From positions 186,001 through 250,000 of the forward strand of contig DATGID010000062.1 of NCBI GenBank assembly GCA_035307385.1: 64,000 bases of DNA. The letters run 5' to 3'. This document shows positions 7,635-16,306 of this stretch, one piece after another; within the stretch, counting starts at the first letter, position 1; each line of letters begins with the position of its first letter. The notes under the pieces were generated by a model. That model made no database searches and had not been told where the DNA came from. It saw only the letters and a program-made list of their open reading frames with translations. The position numbers and the translations under genes were made by a program. The DNA is from DATBHW01 sp035307385 (lineage in GTDB: Bacteria; Chloroflexota; Ktedonobacteria; Ktedonobacterales; DATBGS01).

Positions 7635-8246
7635 TCATTCAGCAAATGGGCAGAGATGTAAGCGCGTATACTGGGAGCCAGCGCGCGTCAATTCGCTCTT
7701 CATCACACTCAAATGCGCAACAGGGATTTCGGGGAGCGTCTGATGGCTTTTCGGCGGCGGCTGGCCGCTGCGGTGATTATCGGATGCGGCTGGGGGAAGT
7801 ATCCGTCTGAGGCTAACCAGTTCTTGCTGGCTCAGTGGGCTTTTGATGCGCGCCAGTGTCAGATGCGGGGCATATGCTCGTTCCTCGGGAGGAAAACCCT
7901 TTTGGGCTAGCCGTCCTGCCAACGTCGCTTGCAGGCCAAGCAGCGGCTGAAGGTCACCAGCCAGCCCAAGCCAGATGACACGCGGGTTTTGCGGCGGGCC
8001 AAAGATGCCCGGCACCCCGACGCGCACGATGAAAGGGCGAACCGCCTGGGCGGTCTCCAGGGTGGCCTGGCTGGCCTGCTCAAGCTGCGCATCGTCTAAC
8101 TCGCCCAAAAAGGCCAGCGTCAGATGCAGCGACTCCGGGTCCACCCAGCGCACACGCGGCAGCAGGCGCGACAGCTTCTGAACCTGTTGGTGCAGATAGC
8201 CGCGCGCCTCATCGTTCAGGTCAATTGCGATAAACGTCCGCGTCAT
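7635..8246 (-). CDS. thpR: RNA 2',3'-cyclic phosphodiesterase (2H superfamily)
   Basis: 203 residues with both HxTx motifs of the 2H phosphoesterase family: H41-L-T43 in HLTLAFLG and H128-L-T130 in HLTLARIK. The length is typical for ThpR/LigT, which hydrolyses 2',3'-cyclic phosphate ends of RNA. The ATG at 8246 is preceded by AAAGG. A GTG at 8258 overlapping the ftsH stop codon (GTGA) is an alternative start adding four residues. Either way the gene follows ftsH directly and is probably co-transcribed and translationally coupled. Confidence 0.88.
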   Translation of the reverse strand: MTRTFIAIDLNDEARGYLHQQVQKLSRLLPRVRWVDPESLHLTLAFLGELDDAQLEQASQATLETAQAVRPFIVRVGVPGIFGPPQNPRVIWLGLAGDLQPLLGLQATLAGRLAQKGFPPEERAYAPHLTLARIKSPLSQQELVSLRRILPPAASDNHRSGQPPPKSHQTLPEIPVAHLSVMKSELTRAGSQYTRLHLCPFAE

Positions 8247-8254
8247 ATCGCCTT

Positions 8255-10168
8255 TCACTGCGCCAGGGCACGCAAGGTCATCGTTTCCCCATCGTCCGTT
8301 TCATCAGGCGCGGCCAGCAGCAGCCGGTCAAGCTCCTCGCCATCGATGGTTTCCACCTCGATGAGATGTTCGGAAATGACGATCAGCTTCTCCTTGCGCT
8401 CCAGCAAAATATCTTTGGCGGTTTGATACGCCTGATCGGCCAGGAAGCGAATCTCGGCATCCACTTCTGCCGCCGTCTGAGGGCTGAGCGCGCCGCCCTC
8501 CTCTGGCGATTTCAGTTGAATCTGCCCCAGCGGACTCATGCCAAACTCACACACCATACGGCGGGCAATGCTGGTCACGCGCTCGATGTCGTTGGCGGCT
8601 CCGGTGGTGATGTCGCCAAAGATGATCTCTTCGGCGGCGCGGCCACCCATCAGCCCAGCCATCTTTGCCAGCAATTCCGAGCGCCGCAGCAGATAGCGGT
8701 CTTCGGCTGGCGCAGAAACGGTAATACCCAGCGCCATGCCTCGCGCAATCGCCGAAACCTTTTGCACCGGGTCAGAGCCAGGTAACGAGCGCATCACAAT
8801 CGCGTGGCCGACCTCGTGGTAAGCGATAATCGCCTTCTCCGATTCGGTAATGACGCGGCTCTTGCGCTCAGGGCCAGCCACCACGCGCAGAATCGATTCT
8901 TCAAGGTCAGCATAGCTAATCTCGGTGCGATCATAACGCGCGGCCAGCAGCGCCGCCTCGTTGACGAGATTGGCAAGGTCAGCGCCGGAAAATCCTGCTG
9001 TCTGGCGCGCCAGGCGCTGAAGATCGACTTCAGCCGCCAGCGGCTTGTCCTTGACATGCACATCGAGAATCTGGCGGCGGCCATGAATGTCGGGCTTTTC
9101 CAGCGTCACGGTGCGATCAAAACGTCCAGGGCGCAGCAGCGCCGGGTCCAGCACATCGGGCCGGTTGGTGGCGGCAATCACAATCACATTGGTATGTTTA
9201 TCGAACCCATCCATCTCCACCAGCAGTTGGTTGAGCGTCTGTTCGCGTTCGTCATTGCCGGTGGTGGGCATCGCGCCACGCTGGCGGCCTACGGCGTCGA
9301 TTTCGTCGATGAAAATGATGCAGGGCGCGTTTTCCTTGGCGGCGTGGAAAAGATCACGCACCCGTGACGCGCCAACGCCCACAAACATTTCCACAAACTC
9401 CGAGCCGCTGACGCTGAAAAACGCCACGCCAGCCTCGCCCGCCACTGCCCGGCTAATCAGCGTTTTGCCGGTTCCCGGTGGGCCAACCAGCAAGACGCCC
9501 TTGGGGATGCGCGCGCCCATCGCGCTGAACTTTTCGGGATGCTTCAGGAAGAGCACGATTTCCTCAAGCTCTTGCTTGGCTTCGGCGACTCCGGCCACAT
9601 CAGTAAAGAGCACCGAAGGGTGCGATTCGCTGAAGCGTTTGGCTTTGCTGCGCCCAAAGGGGACCGCCTGCCCGCCGCCCATCGAGGTTCGGCGCACAAT
9701 CAAAATCAAAAAGCCTACAATCAGCAGCACCACTACGACATTCAAGACGATCTGTGACCAACTGCTCAAGCTGCTAGCAGGGGGAGCCACAGTGACCGCC
9801 ACGCCATCCTTGGTCAGCCGATCAGTAACCGACTCTTGATCTTCTTTGAGTGCCTCATATTGTTTGCCGCTTTTAGTGACAACTTGAATCTCATCCCCGG
9901 TAATCGTGACCTGTTTCAGTTGGTGTTGATCGGCCATATTCAGGACTTGACTGATCGGCACGTCCTGATAACCCGTACCAGAGTGAGCAGTCGTGGCAAA
10001 CCACAACAGCAGGCCCAGGCCAACCACACACGCCACAATGATCGACACGGCTACAGGAACCGAGACAGGCAATGGGCGTTTAGGGCCGGGGCCAGATGGT
10101 TCGGGAGATTTATGCGAACGGGGGGCGTGCTGCGCACGCTTTTTAAACATACTGAGAAACCTGTTCAT
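8255..10168 (-). CDS. ftsH: ATP-dependent zinc metalloprotease FtsH
   Basis: 637 residues with the complete FtsH plan: two transmembrane helices (about 38-60 and 138-158) around a short extracytoplasmic domain, then the AAA module. This has Walker A GPPGTGKT at 229-236, Walker B IIFIDEID and the SRH with arginine fingers DPALLRPGRFD. The M41 protease domain carries zinc ligands H451 and H455 and catalytic E452 in HEVGH. The N-terminal 30 residues are basic and Pro-rich. It degrades membrane and short-lived cytoplasmic proteins. HEVGH replaces the commoner HEAGH but keeps HExxH. It overlaps the downstream thpR region. A TATAAT-like -10 sits at 10338-10333 upstream. Confidence 0.97.
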   Translation of the reverse strand: MNRFLSMFKKRAQHAPRSHKSPEPSGPGPKRPLPVSVPVAVSIIVACVVGLGLLLWFATTAHSGTGYQDVPISQVLNMADQHQLKQVTITGDEIQVVTKSGKQYEALKEDQESVTDRLTKDGVAVTVAPPASSLSSWSQIVLNVVVVLLIVGFLILIVRRTSMGGGQAVPFGRSKAKRFSESHPSVLFTDVAGVAEAKQELEEIVLFLKHPEKFSAMGARIPKGVLLVGPPGTGKTLISRAVAGEAGVAFFSVSGSEFVEMFVGVGASRVRDLFHAAKENAPCIIFIDEIDAVGRQRGAMPTTGNDEREQTLNQLLVEMDGFDKHTNVIVIAATNRPDVLDPALLRPGRFDRTVTLEKPDIHGRRQILDVHVKDKPLAAEVDLQRLARQTAGFSGADLANLVNEAALLAARYDRTEISYADLEESILRVVAGPERKSRVITESEKAIIAYHEVGHAIVMRSLPGSDPVQKVSAIARGMALGITVSAPAEDRYLLRRSELLAKMAGLMGGRAAEEIIFGDITTGAANDIERVTSIARRMVCEFGMSPLGQIQLKSPEEGGALSPQTAAEVDAEIRFLADQAYQTAKDILLERKEKLIVISEHLIEVETIDGEELDRLLLAAPDETDDGETMTLRALAQ

Positions 10169-10667
10169 GCGCTTGCAAGGTCCTTCCTCAACCCCGCAAC
10201 CACCTTCTGGCTCGAAAAGAGCAGTGGGGAAACCGCGAGTTGGATGGCAGGAAACGTGTGAGAAAGCTAGAGGAGACGCATTACCGCAACTGTTCCGGCC
10301 CTTTGAACGGGGGAGGATAAACTCCGGGGCCTATTATAACTCCTACAAAACGGCTGCGTCTACCCCTTCCGGCGCGCATTGCCAGAGAGGCATTGCTATC
10401 ATCCAATCTGAAACGCCAGCCCCGCGATTTCCTGCATGCTTAAGGCTTTGCCGAGAAGATTAGGAAAGAAGTACCTGAGTTTCACACAGCATCTTGTATA
10501 AGCGCACGAAAGCTGGCACAGAGTTTGCTAAGAGATATCAGGGTATGTTTGCTCCTATCGCTCTTGCATTTTTGTATGACATTTATGCTATCATCTTATA
10601 AGGAAGCAACTGGATTTGTAGCACGTGAAGGGGAAAAGGCCCTTTAGGATGGTGAGAGGAGACCCCA
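10169..10667. other. Divergent intergenic region ftsH / GAF histidine kinase
   Basis: 499 bases with no supported gene. A minus-strand TATAAT (10338-10333) could serve ftsH, though its -35 is poor. On the plus strand there is a sigma54-like element (10513-10528) and an AT-rich stretch (10555-10605) with TTGTAT, TATCAT and TTATAA elements. Confidence 0.55.
10513..10528 (+). promoter_or_regulatory. Sigma54-like -24/-12 element
   Basis: TGGCAC-N5-TTGCT with exact spacing, 140 bases before the GTG start of the GAF histidine kinase. It matches the sigma54 consensus, but no RpoN or bacterial enhancer-binding protein gene is seen in this window, so the match may be chance. Confidence 0.3.
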
Positions 10668-12221
10668 GTGCAACATCCCGATGCCCTGGCTCAAATGACT
10701 GGTGACGCAGCACTTGCAGGATACCAAGAACCGCCAGAGACGCCAGCGCCGCAATTGGCCCCCGTGCCCCCTCCTCCATTTCATCCGGTGCGCGCAGCGC
10801 GAACGCCCCCCTCCACTGAACAGGCGACCGTGCTCCCTATGGCCCAGCACGCCCCGGGCCTCGCGGCGCACGAACAGTTACGCTTCATCCGCCAGGCGGG
10901 GCAGGCATTCGCGGCGGCAACCAGCGAACGCGAAATCTGGCAGGCGCTCGTCAACAGTTTGAAAGAAATCTGCCATTTTGCCACCTGCTCTATCCTTCAG
11001 GTAGATGCCTCCAGAAACTACAAGCTAGTGGTGATCGTCCGCCATCCCTTGAGCCAGCGCTTCTTGCAGCAAAACATCGAGCGGCTGGCGTTTGAGGTCT
11101 TGCGAACCGAAATGCCTCCGGTGAAGCTGCCACACCTGGCGGTGCGCCAGGTGCTTGAGGCGCCCGCTAAGATCGACAGCACAGAACCCCCCGAGCAGCC
11201 ACCGGCAGAACGCATCGAAGCCTTCCTGGCGCAACCACTCGTCAGCCAGGGACGTATGATCGGCATGTTGGGGCTGGCCGACGAGCGCTGGGGCGTCTTT
11301 GACAAAGAGCACGAGGCATTTCTGGGGGCGCTGGCCGACTATACCGCCATCGCGCTGGAGAACATCCGTCTGCGCCAGGCGGAACAAAGCCGTGGCGAGC
11401 GGGCGCTTCCACCAGCCCTGAATGACGTGTCTGACGAGCAGCAAATCGAGAAATGGAAAGATGACTTTCTTTCCAGCATCTCGCATGAACTGAGGACGCC
11501 GCTCACGCCCATCAAGGGCTATACACAGCATTTGCTGCGCCGGGCAGAGCGCAGGATGGCAGCAGCCAGCGCCGAAGCCGATGGACAGATCGGTTCGCCG
11601 CCCGCAGAAAGCTACGAGCAGCGCTGTCTGAGCATCATTCAAAGCGAGGCCGAGCATCTGGAGCGGCTGGTCAATAACCTGCTTGATTTCTCGCTGCTCC
11701 AACAAGAAGCCTTACGCCTGCACCCGATTGAGTTTGACTTGGCCGAACTGGTCAGGCAGACCGTCCAATCCATTCAGATTGCCGCCGATCAACATCAATT
11801 CACCCTCAACGTCTGGGCAAAGGAAACCATGGTGCGCGCAGACCGCGAGCGCATCCGCGTCGTGATTGGCAATCTGATTGATAACGCCGTCAAATATTCT
11901 CCCAATGGTGGCCCAGTGACCATCAATCTTGAGGCGCGCGAGCGCGAACTGGTGGTGGCCGTCATCGATAGGGGCATCGGCATCGCGCCCGAACAGCTTA
12001 CGCGCCTGTTTGATCGCTTCTATCATCCCAGCGCGCTCAGTTCTCATCAGTATGGCGGCATTGGGGTCAGCCTCTATCTGGCGCAGGCCATCCTGAAGCT
12101 GCACGATGGACGCATCTGGGCAGAGAGCAACCGCAACCAGAGCGAGACCGGCGCGCTGGTGGCCTTCGCTCTGCCAAGGGAGAACGCGGCAGCGCTAACC
12201 GAACCCACCAACGAAGCCTGA
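10668..12221 (+). CDS. Soluble GAF-domain sensor histidine kinase
   Basis: 517 residues without a membrane helix. A Pro-rich N-terminus (1-60) precedes a GAF domain (about 75-235). This is followed by HisKA with H-box SSISHELRTPLTP (phospho-acceptor His273) and an HATPase_c domain with N-box GNLIDNAVKYSPNGG, G1 DRGIGI and a G2 region YGGIGVSLYLAQAI. The start is GTG with GAGAGGAG upstream. No response regulator is adjacent, so it is an orphan kinase. The dimerisation helix carries an Ala/Ser-rich loop of about 20 residues (RMAAASAEADGQIGSPPAES) between its two helices. The ligand is unknown. Confidence 0.92.
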   Translation: MQHPDALAQMTGDAALAGYQEPPETPAPQLAPVPPPPFHPVRAARTPPSTEQATVLPMAQHAPGLAAHEQLRFIRQAGQAFAAATSEREIWQALVNSLKEICHFATCSILQVDASRNYKLVVIVRHPLSQRFLQQNIERLAFEVLRTEMPPVKLPHLAVRQVLEAPAKIDSTEPPEQPPAERIEAFLAQPLVSQGRMIGMLGLADERWGVFDKEHEAFLGALADYTAIALENIRLRQAEQSRGERALPPALNDVSDEQQIEKWKDDFLSSISHELRTPLTPIKGYTQHLLRRAERRMAAASAEADGQIGSPPAESYEQRCLSIIQSEAEHLERLVNNLLDFSLLQQEALRLHPIEFDLAELVRQTVQSIQIAADQHQFTLNVWAKETMVRADRERIRVVIGNLIDNAVKYSPNGGPVTINLEARERELVVAVIDRGIGIAPEQLTRLFDRFYHPSALSSHQYGGIGVSLYLAQAILKLHDGRIWAESNRNQSETGALVAFALPRENAAALTEPTNEA

Positions 12222-12242
12222 ACTGCTGCCCAGCAGATTTTT

Positions 12243-12290
12243 CAGAAGGAAGCCTGGCCTTGCCACGTGGCAAGGCCAGGCTTCCTTCTG
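12243..12290. terminator. Perfect 24-base inverted repeat after the GAF kinase gene
   Basis: Arms 12243-12266 and 12267-12290 are exact complements with CACGTG at the centre. They start 22 bases after the kinase stop. There is no T-tract on either side, so it is a hairpin of unproved terminator function. Confidence 0.55.
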
Positions 12291-12492
12291 TATGAACGTG
12301 CCCACCTCACGCCGGGAAAGTGAAATGGTTTATAGCCATTTCCGCTTCGATCATCTACTATGAGAATAGAAGTGTAAAGGAATTGTAACCTTCGCTCTGG
12401 TCATTCGTAGTTTTCTGTAGAAGGTCTTAGCCGACCCCTCTCAAGAGAGGACGGCGCACAGCGGCCCAGATCACGGGCAAAGAGGTGCTATT

Positions 12493-12693
12493 ATGCTTCC
12501 AGTTGAATCGACCATCACCCAGGATGAAGAAATAGAGGCGCTGCAAGAGCAGGGCTTCACCCAAGACCAGATCGCGCTCATCACGCGCTTCCGCAATGAC
12601 TATACCTCCGGCCTGTATAAAGATGAGCCGCCAGAACACCGCCGTCTGGAATTTCTCCGCTGGCTCTATGCCAACGGCAAAATCCAGGGCTAG
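12493..12693 (+). CDS. Small acidic hypothetical protein
   Basis: 66 residues, family not recognised. The sequence is predicted helical and charged (DEEIEALQEQGFTQDQIALITRF, then EHRRLEFLRWLYANGKI). It has the look of a small regulatory or adaptor protein and lacks a membrane segment. The ATG is preceded by AGAGG at fair spacing. It is monocistronic, flanked by the kinase gene's hairpin and by a strong bidirectional terminator 46 bases downstream. Confidence 0.65.
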   Translation: MLPVESTITQDEEIEALQEQGFTQDQIALITRFRNDYTSGLYKDEPPEHRRLEFLRWLYANGKIQG

Positions 12694-12738
12694 CGTCTTC
12701 AGGTGAGCGCTGCCTCCTGGCACGCTCCCTTTCTATAG

Positions 12739-12780
12739 AACAGACGAGGCGTCTTACTGCAAGACGCCTCGTCTGTTTTT
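12739..12780. terminator. Rho-independent terminator
   Basis: A 17-base perfect stem AACAGACGAGGCGTCTT / AAGACGCCTCGTCTGTT with loop ACTGC, then a T5 run on the plus strand. It ends the small gene at 12493 and sits 11 bases from the stop of the convergent hydrolase gene. Confidence 0.9.
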
Positions 12781-12790
12781 CTTCGTTCGA

Positions 12791-13801
12791 TCACGTCCGA
12801 GCCGCCGCTGGCTGGCGCAGCCAGTCGATCACCCGCTGCTGAAAGCGCTCGGGCTGCTCATCCTGCGGCAGCATCTTGCTGCCATTGATGATCTCTACCT
12901 GGGTGCCAGGGTTCAAACGCTGGAACGCCTGGGCCTCTGCCGCCGGAGCCATTTCCGCCTGTTTTCCCCACACAATAAGTGTCGGCTGGGAAAGCTGCGC
13001 AAAAGCTTCGGCAATATCGATATTGAGATGCCCCGTCACAAAACGCAGCGGCACGTAGCGCGCCCCAGGCTGGTGCGCGGGGATGTAGTAGTAATCAACC
13101 AGGTCGGCGGTGACCGCCTCTGGCCGCAGATAGACGTGCCGCGAGAGATACGAGTGCATCGCCGCCCGCGAGGCAACAGCGTTATAGACGCTTTCGCCAA
13201 TGATTGGCGCGCGCATCACCTGCCAGAACGCGCGCTGCGCCAGCGTCGGGCCTCTGCTGAGTGCATACACGCCCGCAGGCTCGACCAGCACCAGCCGCTC
13301 AAAGAGCTTCGGACGCTGAAACGCAGCCATGATAGCATACGCCGCGCTGAGCGAACTGGCAACCACATGCACCGGATGCTCAGCGCCCCCTGCCGCTTCG
13401 CGCACAAAATCAATCAGCAGTTGGACAAAGGTCTGCGCCGTGTAATCGAGCCGGGGACGGCTGGAAAGCCCAAACCCCAGCAGATCAGGAGCGTAGACCC
13501 GAAAATGCTCTGCGAGAGCGTCAACGTTCTTGCGCCACTCAAACGCCGAAGCGCCAGCAGAGATACCATGCGCCAGCACCAGCGGCTCGCCCTGGCCCTT
13601 GACCTTGTAAAATACATCACCCTCGGTCCAGGGATAGCGGCGGCTTTCCCCGCTGAGTGCGCTAAATGGTTCCCCTGCCCGGCGCGCAATCGCGCGGTTG
13701 ACGACAGCCAGCGCGCCCAGCCCTCCGGCAACGCTGAGCAACGCTGCTACTCCACTGCCCCTGTCCAGGCGCGCACGGCGTTTCGATGACCTGCTTGGCA
13801 T
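12791..13801 (-). CDS. Alpha/beta hydrolase, membrane-anchored
   Basis: 336 residues. The basic start (PSRSSKRRARLDRG) is followed by a hydrophobic helix (17-34), suggesting a signal anchor. The alpha/beta hydrolase fold is seen in LVLAHGISAGASAFEWR (oxyanion region) and VYAPDLLGFGLSSRP. The nucleophile elbow reads VVASSLSAAYAI, that is A-S-S-L-S in place of G-x-S-x-G. Acid and base residues are plausible in LIVWGKQAEMAP and near LPQDEQPERF, but in the last strand no Gly-His motif is evident (NGSKMLPQDEQPE replaces the usual G-x-x-H). Catalysis is therefore uncertain. Substrate unknown. Confidence 0.8.
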   Translation of the reverse strand: MPSRSSKRRARLDRGSGVAALLSVAGGLGALAVVNRAIARRAGEPFSALSGESRRYPWTEGDVFYKVKGQGEPLVLAHGISAGASAFEWRKNVDALAEHFRVYAPDLLGFGLSSRPRLDYTAQTFVQLLIDFVREAAGGAEHPVHVVASSLSAAYAIMAAFQRPKLFERLVLVEPAGVYALSRGPTLAQRAFWQVMRAPIIGESVYNAVASRAAMHSYLSRHVYLRPEAVTADLVDYYYIPAHQPGARYVPLRFVTGHLNIDIAEAFAQLSQPTLIVWGKQAEMAPAAEAQAFQRLNPGTQVEIINGSKMLPQDEQPERFQQRVIDWLRQPAAART

Positions 13802-13897
13802 GCGATCTTCCCTCTCGCGGTGAACGGCTGGCGGAGCACAGCGCCCACGCCAGAAGACACCGGCGCTGCAAAAAGCATGCCCGCCGCAGGCGCAGCG

Positions 13898-14401
13898 CTA
13901 GCCGTTTCCTTTGCCGTGTTCGGTGATCTCGCCAGCCAGCAAGCCAACCGCGTGCGGCAGGGCAGGCAGGATGGCCCCCAAACATTCGCGCACGCCCTTG
14001 GGGCTGCCGGGAAGATTGATGATCAGGCTCGCGCCGCGCGTGCCAGCCACCGCCCGCGACAGCATGCCAAAGGGTGTGTGCTTCAGGCTTTCCAGACGCA
14101 TCGCCTCCGCAATCCCCGGCGCCTGGCGCTCCAGGACGGCCAGCGTGGCCTCCGGCGTCAGATCATACGGACCAAGGCCGGTGCCGCCGGTCGTCAGAAT
14201 CAAGCCAATCTTCTGGTCATCGGCCCACTGCCGCAGCCGCGCCTCGATCATGGCGCGGTCATCAGGCACAATTTCATAGGCCACCACCTGGCCGCCAATC
14301 TCTGGGGCGCTGACCAACTCGCGGATGGCTGCGCCGCTGGTGTCTTCGCGCTCGCCGCGCGCGCCCTTGGTGCTGACCGTCAAAATACCAACGCGAAACA
14401 T
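13898..14401 (-). CDS. MoaB/MogA-type molybdopterin-binding protein
   Basis: 167 residues of the MoCF_biosynth fold: N-terminal strand FRVGILTVSTKGARGEREDTSG, then LILTTGGTGLGPYDLTPEATLAV with the GGTG and Asp/Pro residues that bind molybdopterin, and LPGSPKGVRECLGAILPALPHA. MogA/MoaB adenylates molybdopterin before metal insertion. ATG 14401 was chosen over an upstream codon because AAAGAGG lies seven bases ahead. No other cofactor genes are close. The gene runs in the same direction as the alpha/beta hydrolase, with a gap of about 96 bases, and may be co-transcribed with it. Confidence 0.9.
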   Translation of the reverse strand: MFRVGILTVSTKGARGEREDTSGAAIRELVSAPEIGGQVVAYEIVPDDRAMIEARLRQWADDQKIGLILTTGGTGLGPYDLTPEATLAVLERQAPGIAEAMRLESLKHTPFGMLSRAVAGTRGASLIINLPGSPKGVRECLGAILPALPHAVGLLAGEITEHGKGNG

Positions 14402-14540
14402 GGCTCTGCCTCTTTCCCACAAAAATGTTCCTTGCCTTCGTTTCTATTGTCGAACCGCTGATCGCATTCCTGCAAGTTCCTGGCAATCGAGCAATCGCCT
14501 CCCTTCTCTATACCATATGGGCTACATGGTTTCTGATTTC

Positions 14541-14569
14541 TTGTCAAGCCGAAAGGAATACGCCATAAT
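14541..14569 (+). promoter_or_regulatory. Sigma70-like promoter of the TPR membrane protein
   Basis: TTGTCA (14541-14546), 17-base spacer, CATAAT (14564-14569), 57 bases before the GTG start. Confidence 0.55.
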
Positions 14570-14625
14570 AGCGGTAGTCGCAAAGCACTTGCTCCACGCG
14601 CAGAGAGGAAAGAGGAGTTGGACCG

Positions 14626-15573
14626 GTGAAACAGATCAATAATCGCCCGGGGCAGCCCCAACCCTCTCGCGCAGATCACATGCCCGAATCGGCGTTAGTG
14701 GTGGCGGGCACTCAGGCCACACGTCCCCGAAAAACGCGTCCGCGCGGCGGGCCAATCCGCATGTCCAGCCTGCCGCCATCGCCTCCACTGCGTGGATTAT
14801 CGCTCCTGTTCTCCAGATGCTTTGGGCCACTCCAACCGCTGCGCTTTTTCTGGTCCATCGCCCGCTGGCTCTGGCTGGCAGCCGGATTAATCGTCATTGC
14901 CGCTGCTGCTGTGGACTATTTGCTTGACCTCTTTGCAGGCAGCCTCCCCAGCATTACGAGCGCATTTTTCCACAGCCCGGTGCTGGCGATACCAACGGTC
15001 CATCCACTGCGTTTCATGGCGGGGGCTGGCATTGCGCTGGTCATTACGGGACTGGCCTGGGGAGCAGCGCACGAACATCAACGACGCCTCAATGCCAGGG
15101 CTGAACGGGTGCGGCGGGCCATTCGCAATGGCATGACCACCGATCTGATTGACGGCGAAATGCGCGCCGCCTTGCTCGCGGGGGATTTCTATGGCAATTT
15201 CCAACTTGCCACCGAGGTTCACGAGCAAGATCGCATTGCCGATGCCGTCTGCCTCTATCAACTGATTCTGGACCAGGTGCCGCGACATTTTGGCGCAAAT
15301 TATAACCTGGGTCTGATTCATGCCGAGACAGAACATTTTGACACCGCCGAAGGATACTGCCGCACAGCGATTCTCTTGAATGCCGAAAGCGCGGAGGCCC
15401 AGGGATTGACCGCCTATGTGCTCTATCGGCTGGGGTTGCTGGAGGAAGCGCAGCGGCGCGCCCGGCTGGCAGTGCGCATGGGCTTCTCTTCGCAAATGCT
15501 GGAATCGGTGATTTTACCTGGGCTGGGCGTCACCAGTTCGATGCCAGCAACACGTTCGGTCAGAGACGTATAA
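14626..15573 (+). CDS. Membrane protein with C-terminal tetratricopeptide repeats
   Basis: 315 residues. A 70-residue Pro/Arg-rich cytoplasmic N-terminus precedes two transmembrane helices (about 83-105 and 126-145). The rest is cytoplasmic with TPR-like repeats (DAVCLYQLILDQVPRHFGAN, YNLGLIHAETEHFDTAEGYC, YRLGLLEEAQRRARLAV). These would serve as a protein-binding scaffold at the membrane. GTG start with GAGGAG upstream. No enzymatic motif. It appears monocistronic and is driven by the promoter at 14541. Family not otherwise recognised. Confidence 0.75.
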   Translation: MKQINNRPGQPQPSRADHMPESALVVAGTQATRPRKTRPRGGPIRMSSLPPSPPLRGLSLLFSRCFGPLQPLRFFWSIARWLWLAAGLIVIAAAAVDYLLDLFAGSLPSITSAFFHSPVLAIPTVHPLRFMAGAGIALVITGLAWGAAHEHQRRLNARAERVRRAIRNGMTTDLIDGEMRAALLAGDFYGNFQLATEVHEQDRIADAVCLYQLILDQVPRHFGANYNLGLIHAETEHFDTAEGYCRTAILLNAESAEAQGLTAYVLYRLGLLEEAQRRARLAVRMGFSSQMLESVILPGLGVTSSMPATRSVRDV

Positions 15574-15643
15574 GAGACTTGTAGCAGCGTCTCCGTTGTC
15601 AGAGGGTTCCTTTTCCGGTTTTCCTGATGGGGAGGTTTCACCT

Positions 15644-15820
15644 ATGCATCGGGCATTTGGTCGGCTCATCTTCGGCGTGTTTCTCGGATTGCTGCTTGGC
15701 AAAATAGTGCGTCGGCGGCGCGCAAGGCATTGGGCTAGAGGTCACTTCGACCCGGATGGCTACCCCGGCTGGGAAAGGCGCGGCGGGCCGCACCACCACG
15801 AGCATCATCCCCACCATTAA
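15644..15820 (+). CDS. Small single-helix protein with His-rich tail
   Basis: 58 residues: a hydrophobic helix (6-22, GRLIFGVFLGLLLGKIV), an Arg-rich stretch (RRRRARHWARG), then an aromatic segment ending in HHHEHHPHH. The ATG at 15644 was chosen because GGGGAGG lies eight bases upstream. It may be a membrane-anchored metal-binding peptide, but the function is unknown. Nothing in the neighbourhood points to metal handling. Confidence 0.6.
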   Translation: MHRAFGRLIFGVFLGLLLGKIVRRRRARHWARGHFDPDGYPGWERRGGPHHHEHHPHH

Positions 15821-15861
15821 GCGTCAGCGCGAGAGACGGGCCTGGAGTGGAATAAGAAAAT

Positions 15862-15905
15862 GCGCCGTACGCGCTCCAGAAGAAGCATGGAGGGCTGTAC
15901 GGCGC
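15862..15905 (-). terminator. Hairpin terminator between convergent small genes
   Basis: GCGCCGTAC ... GTACGGCGC with inner CTCCA/TGGAG. On the minus strand it is followed by ATTTTCTTATT, so it probably ends the 15953-16306 gene. Confidence 0.6.
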
Positions 15906-15952
15906 TGAATAATAAAGGACCAATAAGACCGGATAAAGGCGGGGAAGGGGTA

Positions 15953-16306
15953 CTAGGCTTCGATGCGGTAGCTGTCGAGAATACACTCCACCTCAGCAGC
16001 AACGATGCATGACTGCACTCGTTTACGGGCAATGCTGACTCCATCAGCCGTTTGCAGATCAGCCTCATCCAGAAGGTCACACGCCTGCTCAATTGCCCCG
16101 CTTTCCTGAAGGAAGTCGTGATAGCTGGCCGCATCCAGTGAAAATGCTGAGCAGATTGGAACAACGAAGATACGCTGCAAAGCGCCGCTCTTCTTGTCGC
16201 TCTGCCCTGAAGTTCTCACCTCCCAGTTCACCCCTGCGCCCGCAGGAGCGCTCTCATCAGCGGATAGCTCCTGCACAAAAACCAGGGTGTGTTCAGTTAA
16301 TCCCAT
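15953..16306 (-). CDS. Hypothetical protein
   Basis: 117 residues, unrecognised. Predicted alpha/beta, with a helical C-terminal half (SYHDFLQESGAIEQACDLLDEADLQTADGVSIARKRVQS). The start at ATG 16306 is supported by GAGG five bases upstream; an in-frame extension to 16423 exists but is Cys-rich and lacks a binding site. It is soluble and acidic. A convergent terminator follows at its 3' end. Base composition is less GC-rich than that of its neighbours, but the protein appears intact. Confidence 0.5.
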   Translation of the reverse strand: MGLTEHTLVFVQELSADESAPAGAGVNWEVRTSGQSDKKSGALQRIFVVPICSAFSLDAASYHDFLQESGAIEQACDLLDEADLQTADGVSIARKRVQSCIVAAEVECILDSYRIEA

